The notes under the pieces were generated by a model, which was not told the origin of the DNA, made no database searches, and saw nothing but the letters and a program-made list of their open reading frames with translations. Of a stretch of 45,197 bases of DNA, positions 25,069 to 32,384 are shown piece by piece. Position numbers and translations under genes: made by a program. The DNA lies in NCBI RefSeq assembly GCF_029868745.1, contig NZ_JARWOP010000335.1, positions 1-45,197 on the forward strand. Reading direction: 5' to 3'. Every line of letters starts with the position of its first letter. The first letter of the stretch is position 1. This DNA is from Nocardia wallacei (GTDB lineage: Bacteria > Actinomycetota > Actinomycetes > Mycobacteriales > Mycobacteriaceae).

Positions 25069-26198
25069 GCCGAGAGGATCTCATACCGTCCGCCTACCGT
25101 GACGGCCTCGCCCGGGCCTGCATGGTGTCACTGCGCGAGGATCACACCGTGGCCGCGGCCGACCCGTTCGACGCCGACGAACCGATGTCGGCTCGACTCG
25201 CCTCGTGGAACGAGGAATCGGCCTGTACCGCACTGATCGAGCTCGCCGGCCACATGGTCGAGCGCCTGCATCGGATGCGTGACCTGGACTGGGTCAGCGC
25301 GGCGGGGTGCATGCGTGACCTCGGATTCGTTGCGGCCTCGCTGATCCGCCACGGCGCGCCGATCGAGGCGGTGGCCGGTTTGGAGCCGGCGTTGCTCCGG
25401 CTCGGCCGGGCCACCGACGAGGTGCCACGCGACACCGTGTACAGCTACGCGACCCGCAACCCGGACGGGCCGCGCCGCCGGACCTTCACGGCGCATCCGC
25501 AGGAGCGGCTGTTCATCGACGCGGTGACCGAGGGCATGCATGCGCTCGGGCACACCATCGAACAGCTGGAGTTCGCCGGTGCGATGGCGCTGGGCTCCGA
25601 CGCCTCCGTCCACCACATCGAACAGGCCGCGGTGCATCTGCGCCGGATGATCCGCGCGATCCGGTCGGTGATCCAGAATTTGAGCCCGGAACTGTTCACC
25701 TACGAGCTGCGACCCTATTTCCCGCCGATGCGCCTGGGCGGCGAAGTGTACTTCGGCCCCGGCGGCGCGCAGATGCCGCTGCTGGTCGTGGACGTCATGC
25801 TGTTCGGCTCGGACTGGTCGACCGGACCCGAACTCGAGGCGTATCTCGAAGCGAACGCGGCGTATCTTCCCGCGCCCTATCGCCGCCTGGTGGACGCGTA
25901 TCTGCATGTGCCCTCGATGTTGTCGGCGTGGATCGTGGAGGCGCGGCGGCAGGCCGCCGCCGGTGTGCCACGGCATCGACCGCTGGAGGCGCTGCGGGCG
26001 GTGGAGGCTCTGCTCAAGGCGCTGTTGCGATTCCGGCATCCGCATCTCAATCTCGCCCGGTCGAATTTCAAGATCCGGCCGCCGGAGTCGCTCGGCAGCG
26101 GTGGGTACCAGGTGGATTCGCTGACCATGCTCATCGAGCAGACCACCCGCGCGCAGGCGGATCTGCATACGACGATCACCGCGTTGGAGGCCGGCTGA
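25065..26198 (+). CDS. PrnB-like heme protein of the IDO/TDO superfamily
   Basis: The 377-residue protein is all-alpha and shows LRPYFPPMRLGGEVYFGPGG with MPLLVVDVMLFGSD, a pattern I associate with PrnB, the enzyme that rearranges chlorotryptophan in pyrrolnitrin synthesis. Near the end, LRFRHPHLNLARSNFK offers His325 or His327 as axial heme ligand, and SLGSGGYQVDSL matches the GTGG-type loop of indoleamine/tryptophan dioxygenases. The length agrees with PrnB (about 360). It overlaps both neighbours by ATGA/TGATG. The substrate is probably an aromatic amino acid or the amine from the preceding decarboxylase (inference). Confidence 0.7.
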   Translation: MSREDLIPSAYRDGLARACMVSLREDHTVAAADPFDADEPMSARLASWNEESACTALIELAGHMVERLHRMRDLDWVSAAGCMRDLGFVAASLIRHGAPIEAVAGLEPALLRLGRATDEVPRDTVYSYATRNPDGPRRRTFTAHPQERLFIDAVTEGMHALGHTIEQLEFAGAMALGSDASVHHIEQAAVHLRRMIRAIRSVIQNLSPELFTYELRPYFPPMRLGGEVYFGPGGAQMPLLVVDVMLFGSDWSTGPELEAYLEANAAYLPAPYRRLVDAYLHVPSMLSAWIVEARRQAAAGVPRHRPLEALRAVEALLKALLRFRHPHLNLARSNFKIRPPESLGSGGYQVDSLTMLIEQTTRAQADLHTTITALEAG

Positions 26199-26860
26199 TG
26201 CGCGAGACAACGGCACTTACCCGGGCGTTCTGGGAGCGCCCCGACATCGTCGCGGAGTTCGCCGAGTTGGCGCCGCCCGACTACTGGCGCGTCGAACTGG
26301 CCGCGCTCCCGGAAGGGAGCCGAGTCCTCGACCTGGGTTGCGGAGCCGGACGGAATACCGTTGTGGCCGCAGGGCTTCCGCTGGTTGTGCACGCGTGCGA
26401 TGTCAGCACCGGAATGCTCACCGCCGCGCGGCGCGCGGTAGCGGAGCGGGCGCCGGGACGGGTTGTTCGGTTCGAGCAGGCATCGTTCGACGCGCTGCCC
26501 TACGACGATCTGTCGTTCGATGCGGTACTCGCGAGCGGTGTCCTGCACAACGCGCCGGACCCGGCCGTGCTGCGAGCGGCGATCGGCGAGATCGCACGAG
26601 TGCTCACGCCGGGCGGGAAGCTGCTGCTCAATGTCTTCACCGATGCGATTCACCCGCGGGGATGGCATCGCGTCCCGGGTGAACCGGTGTACCTCGACGG
26701 CGGCGGCGCCGCCATGACATTGCTTGCGCCGGAACGCTTCCTGCGTGAACTGAACGATTTCGCGTTGGTCCCGTCGGTTTCGGTGACGACCAAGGTTTCG
26801 ATGGTGGGCTCCGGCCGCCGTGCCGTTCTTCTGGGGGTGTTCCGCCATGACCGCGGATGA
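26198..26860 (+). CDS. SAM-dependent class I methyltransferase
   Basis: A 220-residue Rossmann methyltransferase of the UbiE/Methyltransf_11 kind: motif I RVLDLGCGAGRNTV, acidic residue in HACDVSTGML, motif II region LSFDAVLASGVLHNAPD and motif III VLTPGGKLLLNVF. ATG 26198 overlaps the preceding stop (TGATG). The acceptor (N, O or C) cannot be told from sequence. It sits between the heme protein and a HAD phosphatase in the same operon. Confidence 0.88.
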   Translation: MRETTALTRAFWERPDIVAEFAELAPPDYWRVELAALPEGSRVLDLGCGAGRNTVVAAGLPLVVHACDVSTGMLTAARRAVAERAPGRVVRFEQASFDALPYDDLSFDAVLASGVLHNAPDPAVLRAAIGEIARVLTPGGKLLLNVFTDAIHPRGWHRVPGEPVYLDGGGAAMTLLAPERFLRELNDFALVPSVSVTTKVSMVGSGRRAVLLGVFRHDRG

Positions 26861-27605
26861 GGCTTCGCGCCCTCGAACCCCGCACCGGGCAGAGGATTTC
26901 GGCGACGGACTGTCGTGCGGCTGCACGACAGGCGGCTACGGCGTGCTACTCGACTTCGACGGGCTCGTTCTCGACAGCGAGGGAACGGCACTGTCGGTGC
27001 TACGTGCGATGTTCGAGGAGCGCGCCACCATGCTCCCGGAAGCGTTGCCGCACTTGATGAACGGTGTTCTCGCTTTCGCGCGCTCATCCTTGACCATGGT
27101 CGCCGCGGACGACCCCGTCGAGGCGTTGCTCGACGAGTTCGAGCAACGTTGTGTCGAGCGCTGCGGCGAACTCGCGGCCATGGACGGCATCACGAACCTG
27201 CTCGACACGGTGTCCGAGCACGGCGACACGGTGGCTGTCGTGACGAACAACGAAGCCGGCTGGGTCATGGACCAGCTGACCAGACTGGGGCTCCGCGGCA
27301 AGGTGGTCGCCCTCGTCACTCGCGACGGCGACCCCGGGTGCCGGGCGAAACCGAGCCCCGATCTCTATCGGAAAGCGGCCGCGCGAGCAGGACTCCCGGA
27401 CGGGCGGCTGATCGCCGTCGAGGATTCACCGACCGGCGTAGCGGCCGCCACCGCGGCCGGGCTGGCCTGTGTGGCGGTGCGCAACCCGGCCTTTCGCGGC
27501 CTGCCCTTCGACGCCGCCGACCTCGTCGTGGATTCGGCTCTGCTACTGGATTCGTGCACGCTCCGGAAGGTGCTCTCGGTTCGTGCCGAGCAGGGGTGGG
27601 CATGA
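26847..27605 (+). CDS. HAD-superfamily phosphatase (beta-phosphoglucomutase-like)
   Basis: The 252-residue product has all four HAD motifs: LLDFDGLVLDSE (nucleophile Asp), VVTNNE (motif II Thr), RAKPSPDLY (Lys) and AVEDSPTGVAAA (metal-binding Asp). A helical cap lies between motifs I and II. ATG 26847 lies within the end of the methyltransferase gene (14-bp overlap). The first 30 residues are an extra polar tail. It likely removes phosphate from a pathway intermediate, which fits the many kinase-like proteins in the island. Confidence 0.85.
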   Translation: MTADEASRPRTPHRAEDFGDGLSCGCTTGGYGVLLDFDGLVLDSEGTALSVLRAMFEERATMLPEALPHLMNGVLAFARSSLTMVAADDPVEALLDEFEQRCVERCGELAAMDGITNLLDTVSEHGDTVAVVTNNEAGWVMDQLTRLGLRGKVVALVTRDGDPGCRAKPSPDLYRKAAARAGLPDGRLIAVEDSPTGVAAATAAGLACVAVRNPAFRGLPFDAADLVVDSALLLDSCTLRKVLSVRAEQGWA

Positions 27606-28768
27606 AAATCTCAGCGAGCGTGTCGGATTCGATCGTCGCCGTCGTCACCGGCACGGCGGAATTCAACGCCGACCCCGGGGCGCACTACCGGCGGGCCGCC
27701 GCCGCAGCGTTCGATCTGGTGTGGCTGGACGAATTCGAGGCCTGGGTCTGCGGTTCGCTGCCCGTCGCCGAGGAGGTCTTGCGGTCGCCGGAATACACCG
27801 CGGACCCGTGGTTCGACGTCGCGCCCGAGGACGCCTCCGAGGATGCGCGGCTCCGCGAACTCCGCTCGGGCTGGGCAGAGTTCGCCGATCCCCCGCGACA
27901 CACGGCCCTGCGCGAATCCGTGGCCGCCGCCATGCGCCCGGCAGCGGTCGGCTGGAGCGGTCGGTCGCCGTTGGGGCGCGCGGTGGCAGCCGTGGCCGGG
28001 GATCTGCGGGCCGCCGCCGGACCGCTGGACGTCGCGGCGGTACTCGACACCGACCTGTGGGAAGCGCTGCTCACCTCCGGGCTGGGCCTCTCGCCGGCGA
28101 CCGTGCGTCAGGTGCACGACGGGCTGGATTCGGTGATGACGTGCGTGACCGACGACGGCACGCCGGACCAGCGGGCGTGCGCGGCAGCGACCGTCGGCGC
28201 CGTGGCGAATGTGTCGCTGCTCAACGTCCTTTCGGACGCCACACCCCTGCCTGCGGCGGCCTGTCTGGTCCTCCACAACGCGCTGCGGGACCCGGCGGCC
28301 GTGGCGTATTTCAGCGACGCGGTCCGCCGGGACGGGGCCCGGAAGCAGTGGCAGCACGTGCGTTCGGGGATCGATGAACTACTGCGCCTGGATCCGGTAC
28401 AGACCTGGACGATGCGCTTCAGCAGAGGCCCCGGGCAGTTGGCGGGGCGGGACATCGGGGCCGGCGCGCGGATCCTCGTCGTGCCCGGTATCGCCAACCG
28501 TGACGCCCGATGCCTGCGCCGCCCGGACGATTTCGATCCCGCTCGCGGCAGCGCCGGAGTCGCCTTCGGCGCGGGCCACCACTCCTGCGCCGGGCGCACG
28601 CTGGTGCTCGACGTGCTGGCGGCGCTCGTGCGCGAACTCGCCCCGGTGCTTGCGGACTTCCGGATCGCCGGTGCGTGCACGTGGATCGAGGAACCCGGAT
28701 TGCGCCGCATGCGGTGCTTTCCCGTTGTCCTCGAATCCCGGACCGGAATGGAGAGCGGCCGCCGATGA
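27602..28768 (+). CDS. Cytochrome P450 with atypical I-helix
   Basis: A 388-residue bacterial P450. The heme-binding loop FGAGHHSCAGRTL (Cys329), the ELLRLDPVQ segment (ExxR) and DPPRHTALR are clear. The I-helix, normally AGxxT with an acid-alcohol pair for oxygen activation, reads AVANVSLLN instead, so the usual proton relay is missing. Such P450s often use substrate groups for proton delivery or do unusual chemistry (inference). ATG 27602 overlaps the HAD stop (ATGA). Electron-transfer partners are not encoded here. Confidence 0.88.
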   Translation: MKISASVSDSIVAVVTGTAEFNADPGAHYRRAAAAAFDLVWLDEFEAWVCGSLPVAEEVLRSPEYTADPWFDVAPEDASEDARLRELRSGWAEFADPPRHTALRESVAAAMRPAAVGWSGRSPLGRAVAAVAGDLRAAAGPLDVAAVLDTDLWEALLTSGLGLSPATVRQVHDGLDSVMTCVTDDGTPDQRACAAATVGAVANVSLLNVLSDATPLPAAACLVLHNALRDPAAVAYFSDAVRRDGARKQWQHVRSGIDELLRLDPVQTWTMRFSRGPGQLAGRDIGAGARILVVPGIANRDARCLRRPDDFDPARGSAGVAFGAGHHSCAGRTLVLDVLAALVRELAPVLADFRIAGACTWIEEPGLRRMRCFPVVLESRTGMESGRR

Positions 28769-29691
28769 CGATGTATCTGAGTTCGTTCGGCGTCGCGCTC
28801 GGCGATTTCGTTCCACTGGACCGCCTGCCCGGAACGAGTGCGGCGGACGTCGCCGACCATCTCGCCGACGGGCTGTCGGGTGTCCGGGTATCGCACGCGT
28901 CGCCCTTCGAATTGGCGACGCGGGCGGTCCGCCGGTCGCTGCGCGGCGGCTCCGCCGAGCCGGTGGACCACATCGTCTTCGCCACGGCGACCGCCAACGC
29001 GCGCGACGCGACGTCCTACGAGCTGGCCGACTTCCTGCGCGCCTGCGACCTGGTGGAGACGCCGGTCGTCGGCACCGGCATGAATCGGTGCGCGAATTTC
29101 GGTGCGCTGCTGGGTGTGGGCGGCTCGTTCCTGCATGCCGGGACGGCCCGCAAGGTGCTGCTGGTGACCGCCGACGGACCTCCACTGGGTGAGCGGATTC
29201 TCGCCGGTGGTATCGGAATCTTCTCCGACGGCGCGGCCGGCGCGGTACTTTCCCGTGCCGCTCCACCGGGTCCGCATTTCGTGGTCCGGGGCCATCGCAC
29301 CGTTTCCGACGCGCGGCTGGCCGCGGCCCCCGACCTGCTTTCCGATCCGCGCGCCGCGATGCGATTTCTGGACCGTATAGACAATGCACTGGATTCCTTG
29401 CTGAGCGATTCCGGAACGACGCGGGAAGATATTACGATCCTGGTCACCAATAATTATCTGACGAGTACGGTCGAACAGATCGCCGAAATAATGGACGTTC
29501 CGAATGCTACCGTCTTTCGTGACAGCTATGAATTCGGCCACTGCTTTGCCGCGGATCCACTCCTGGCACTGTCCGAACTGGCTGCGAGCCAACGTCTTGT
29601 CGGCACAAATGTGCTGGTGGCGGCGACGGCTATCAATATCTGGTCGCTTACCCTACTGCAATACGGCCGGGGTGTTCGAGAGCATTCTTGA
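28765..29691 (+). CDS. KAS III-like acyltransferase/condensing enzyme with altered triad
   Basis: The 308-residue protein has the thiolase fold of FabH-type enzymes. The nucleophile Cys109 lies in MNRCANFGALLG, at the family position. Where FabH has HQAN, this protein has NNYL (Asn229-Asn230), and where FabH has GNTSAAS it has GHCFAAD (His259). The His and Asn of the Cys-His-Asn triad thus appear exchanged. It could transfer an acyl group to an amine or hydroxyl rather than condense chains, as known for CerJ-type KAS III relatives (inference). ATG 28765 overlaps the P450 stop. Confidence 0.78.
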   Translation: MTMYLSSFGVALGDFVPLDRLPGTSAADVADHLADGLSGVRVSHASPFELATRAVRRSLRGGSAEPVDHIVFATATANARDATSYELADFLRACDLVETPVVGTGMNRCANFGALLGVGGSFLHAGTARKVLLVTADGPPLGERILAGGIGIFSDGAAGAVLSRAAPPGPHFVVRGHRTVSDARLAAAPDLLSDPRAAMRFLDRIDNALDSLLSDSGTTREDITILVTNNYLTSTVEQIAEIMDVPNATVFRDSYEFGHCFAADPLLALSELAASQRLVGTNVLVAATAINIWSLTLLQYGRGVREHS

Positions 29692-29692
29692 C

Positions 29693-29726
29693 CGCCGGAG
29701 AATGCGATTGATATTTTTCTCCGGCG
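29693..29726 (+). other. Intercistronic hairpin before the small peptide gene
   Basis: A 10-bp perfect stem (CGCCGGAGAA, 29693-29702, with TTCTCCGGCG, 29717-29726) and a 14-base loop begins two bases after the KAS III-like stop. No T-run follows, so it is more likely an RNA processing or stabilising structure than a terminator. Confidence 0.6.
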
Positions 29727-29771
29727 ATCGCAACAACCTGTAGAAAACCTATTCAGGGGAGGAGGTTGAAA

Positions 29772-29852
29772 ATGAACACGAAGCGCGGAGTTACCGGTGC
29801 CAAGACGTTGTCCCTGGCGGGGCTGCTGAAGGCCCGCCGGACGCAGAAGTAG
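29772..29852 (+). CDS. 26-residue cationic peptide, candidate precursor or product peptide
   Basis: A short gene with one of the strongest ribosome binding sites in the window (AGGGGAGGAGG, 29755-29765) ending six bases before ATG 29772. The peptide starts MNTKRGVTGAK, has a hydrophobic centre TLSLAGLL and ends KARRTQK. It has four Lys, three Arg and no acidic, aromatic or Cys residues, so a net charge near +7. A perfect terminator follows. It is the last gene after the seven-gene operon and is placed like a RiPP precursor, but 26 residues leave little room for leader plus core. Alternatives: a carrier/scaffold peptide, an unmodified antimicrobial peptide or a leader ORF for attenuation. I recognise no family. 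Confidence 0.6.
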   Translation: MNTKRGVTGAKTLSLAGLLKARRTQK

Positions 29853-29868
29853 CGGATGCTGCATCAAG

Positions 29869-29907
29869 GCATCGGGCGGGCTGTTGTCAGCCCGCCCGAT
29901 GCTTTTT
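29869..29907 (+). terminator. Rho-independent terminator after the peptide gene
   Basis: A 15-bp perfect stem, GCATCGGGCGGGCTG pairing with CAGCCCGCCCGATGC across a TTGT loop, is followed by TTTTT. It should end the transcript that includes the peptide gene and separate it from the gene at 29941. Confidence 0.93.
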
Positions 29908-29940
29908 CGTTCATGTCGTGGAATACCTGAGGAATGACCG

Positions 29941-31053
29941 ATGACGATAACGCCCGAGGCGGAGCTGGTACTGCGGCTGTGCCGCCCGCATCCGACCGCC
30001 GCGCAGCTCGAGCGGGCCGAAGTGCTGCTCGCCGCAGAATTGGACTGGGGCCGGGTGATCGACCACGCGGCCCGCCATCGCGTGCTGCCCGCCGTGTGGA
30101 CACATGTCTCGACGCTCGGCCGCGCGGGTGTGCCGCAGATGCACCGCCACCTGGCACGGGCGGCGATCGTTTACAACGCGCAGCGCGCGCACGCGCTGGA
30201 GAACGAATTCCGCGCGCTGCGAGCGGCATTCACCCAGGAGAGCCTGCCGACCATGGTGCGCAAGGGCATCTATCTGGGCTGGGCCGTCTATCCCGACCCG
30301 TCGTGGCGGTACATGACAGATATCGATCTGCTCATCGACCGCGCCGATATCGGGCGTGCCAGGGAGCTCATGCACCGTCTCGGATATCGGCAAGGCGCCG
30401 TGTCGGAGGACCATCGGACCGTGGCGCCCATCCGCCGCGAGGTCGAAGCGTTCTGGTTGCTCAATGCCTCGTCGCTGCCGGCGTTCCTGCGACCGACCAG
30501 CGACTCGGCGATGCGGGTCTTCCACGTGGATTTGCGCCATCACATCCTGGAACCGGCCATGGGTAAGCGCTTCGATATGGCCGAATGGTTCGATCGGAGT
30601 CGCACCGACTGGCTGCTCGGCGCGCCGACGCGGATACCGTCACGCGCGGATTTCGTGCTCGATCTGTGCGTGCACCTGTATCGGGAGGCGGTGACCCTGA
30701 CCACCATCGAGGCGGGCAAGGACATCACTCTCGGAAAGTATGTCGACATCGCGGAGGTGCTGTCCGCTCCCGCCACACGACCCGACCCGCAGCTACTGAT
30801 CGCCCGCGCCCGCCAGGATTCGATCGGCAGCGAAGTCTATTTCGCGTTGCGGCACACCGAATCTCTGCTGCCGGGATCGGTGGACGCGGCCCTGCTGTCG
30901 GCGCTGGCCCCGGCGGACGAGGCGTATCTCGACGAATACGGCCGTATCGACGGCCAACCGGGCCGGTGGCTCGACCCGATCACGGTCCGCGCCTTCGACT
31001 ACGAGCGACGACGGACCGTGACAGGGCGCTCCCGGCTTATTCGATCGAGTTGA
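29941..31053 (+). CDS. Nucleotidyltransferase-like protein (NTP_transf_5 type)
   Basis: The 370-residue protein carries MTDIDLLIDRADIGRARELM, the Asp-x-Asp pattern of the nucleotidyltransferase fold, in the layout of the uncharacterised NTP_transf_5 family, with an N-terminal helical part and a C-terminal region including LDLCVHLYREAVTLTTIEAGKDI. Members often travel with HPrK-like proteins in lasso-peptide clusters. ATG 29941 follows GAGGA at a suitable distance, just after the terminator. Its last 17 bases overlap the end of the convergent GHMP-kinase gene. It may adenylylate or otherwise modify the peptide or a small intermediate (inference). Confidence 0.75.
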   Translation: MTITPEAELVLRLCRPHPTAAQLERAEVLLAAELDWGRVIDHAARHRVLPAVWTHVSTLGRAGVPQMHRHLARAAIVYNAQRAHALENEFRALRAAFTQESLPTMVRKGIYLGWAVYPDPSWRYMTDIDLLIDRADIGRARELMHRLGYRQGAVSEDHRTVAPIRREVEAFWLLNASSLPAFLRPTSDSAMRVFHVDLRHHILEPAMGKRFDMAEWFDRSRTDWLLGAPTRIPSRADFVLDLCVHLYREAVTLTTIEAGKDITLGKYVDIAEVLSAPATRPDPQLLIARARQDSIGSEVYFALRHTESLLPGSVDAALLSALAPADEAYLDEYGRIDGQPGRWLDPITVRAFDYERRRTVTGRSRLIRSS

Positions 31054-32125
31054 CGCGGTAACCGCCGTTCCACGGCCGCGACCGGTAGACGACCATGTCC
31101 TCCGCCTCGAAGGCTTTCCGGCACATCTCCAGGTCCTGCCCGATCGCGAAGAACGTGGGCCCGACCGATGAAATACCGAGGAACAGTGTCGTTTCGGCGT
31201 ACCAGAGCGGCCGCAACCGCTCCGCGAGACGGTCCAGGCCGGGCAGGACGAACGCGCAGTTCGCGATGCTTCCCATGTCGAACCGATAGTCGAAAACCAG
31301 TTCGCCGAGCGGACGGACATTGTCGCGGGCCAACTCCGGGAGACAGTGGTGCAGCAGCCGGTAGGCGATTTCCGGGCCGTGTTTCCGGCCGGTTCGCACG
31401 AAGCCGTCCATATGCGCCACCTCGTCCGCCAGCAGGTCGTCGGCGGTCCGGTCGAGGAATGCCCGCGGCGTGGCGAGCAGGATATCGACGTCGTCCAGTC
31501 GCGCCGTGGCGATGGGTACCCCCGCGCCCGCCAGAACGATCACCGAGCCGGCGACATGACCGGCGGCGGCCGACCCGCCCAGGCATTGCACGGGAACGAG
31601 CAGATCGTCTGTCCCGCTTTCTTCCCCGTGATTCTGGGCGAGGTATCGAATCATGTGCTCCGGGCCGATCGGACGGCCGTAGAGTTCGTTCATCGCCGCC
31701 GCGACCGCCGCGATGAGCGAGCTGGTGGAACCCAGCCCGGAATGGCGCAGGAAGGGCAATTTCGGGGCGTGGATCTCGAGGCCGTCGTCCACACCGAGCG
31801 CAGCGCGCATGATTCCGACGGCGTGCCGTATCACCGGCGGCCGATCGGAATCCGGCCCGATGCTCAGCTCCCTTGGACGACCGGTGCGGATCACCTCCAC
31901 CGTGCGGGTTTCGGAGATACTGAGCACGACCTCGCCCGCCGAATACCGGTGGTCGTCCGTCGGCGCCACGAGTGCCGGATCAATCGCCATCGCGTTGATT
32001 CGCAGCGGGTACTCCAGGCTGATTCGTCCTGCCGGAGGTGCCGTGTCGACGGCGAATCCGAGCGGATTCGATACGGTCCCGGGCGGGAACCGAGTGAGCG
32101 GCCGTGCGCCGGTGTCAGCGCGCAT
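31037..32125 (-). CDS. GHMP-family small-molecule kinase
   Basis: A 362-residue kinase with the diagnostic ATP loop PFLRHSGLGSTSSLIAAVAAA (PxxxGLGSSSA type) in the N-terminal half and the ISSVGPTFFAIG motif near the C-terminus. Related enzymes phosphorylate sugars, homoserine, mevalonate or threonine. ATG 32125 overlaps the acyl carrier protein gene by 11 bp. It is third in the ROK-ACP-GHMP operon. The substrate is unknown; a sugar or hydroxy amino acid is most likely. Confidence 0.85.
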   Translation of the reverse strand: MRADTGARPLTRFPPGTVSNPLGFAVDTAPPAGRISLEYPLRINAMAIDPALVAPTDDHRYSAGEVVLSISETRTVEVIRTGRPRELSIGPDSDRPPVIRHAVGIMRAALGVDDGLEIHAPKLPFLRHSGLGSTSSLIAAVAAAMNELYGRPIGPEHMIRYLAQNHGEESGTDDLLVPVQCLGGSAAAGHVAGSVIVLAGAGVPIATARLDDVDILLATPRAFLDRTADDLLADEVAHMDGFVRTGRKHGPEIAYRLLHHCLPELARDNVRPLGELVFDYRFDMGSIANCAFVLPGLDRLAERLRPLWYAETTLFLGISSVGPTFFAIGQDLEMCRKAFEAEDMVVYRSRPWNGGYRVNSIE

Positions 32126-32384
32126 CGCCGGCTCCGGTGCCGAGCAGCGGTGCGACCGCGTCTCGCACATTTCCCAGTGTGCGAAAGAGTTCCCGGTCCA
32201 GCAGCTCGTCCGGTATCCGGACGTGGAAACGGTCCTCCAATTGCAGCAGTACACGCAGCGTTTCCAGCGAAGTCATGCCGAGCATGAACAGGTCGTCGCC
32301 GGAACCAATGTCGCGCGGGTTTTCCAAGTCGGTGACGTCGGCCAGTATTGCCCGCAAGGTCGGAGTGATATCCGGGGTGGTCAT
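32115..32384 (-). CDS. Acyl carrier protein
   Basis: An 89-residue carrier protein with the phosphopantetheine attachment site Ser39 in LGMTSLETLRVL (Thr instead of the common Asp before Ser) and the second-helix region LLDRELFRTLGNVRDAV. ATG 32384 overlaps the ROK gene stop (ATGA). It is the only carrier protein in the island and therefore the probable partner of the AMP ligase (18013) and the KAS III-like enzyme (28765). Its operon position between two kinases suggests that the bound unit or the acceptor is phosphorylated (inference). Confidence 0.92.
   Translation of the reverse strand: MTTPDITPTLRAILADVTDLENPRDIGSGDDLFMLGMTSLETLRVLLQLEDRFHVRIPDELLDRELFRTLGNVRDAVAPLLGTGAGDAR

Noticed and set aside
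29693..29726. Terminator of the oxidative operon
   Set aside because: A good stem but no T-run after it. The next hairpin at 29869 has both.
29772..29852. Attenuator leader peptide as the main explanation for the small gene
   Set aside because: There is no run of a regulatory codon and no visible competing antiterminator, and the ribosome binding site is unusually strong. It is kept only as an alternative.
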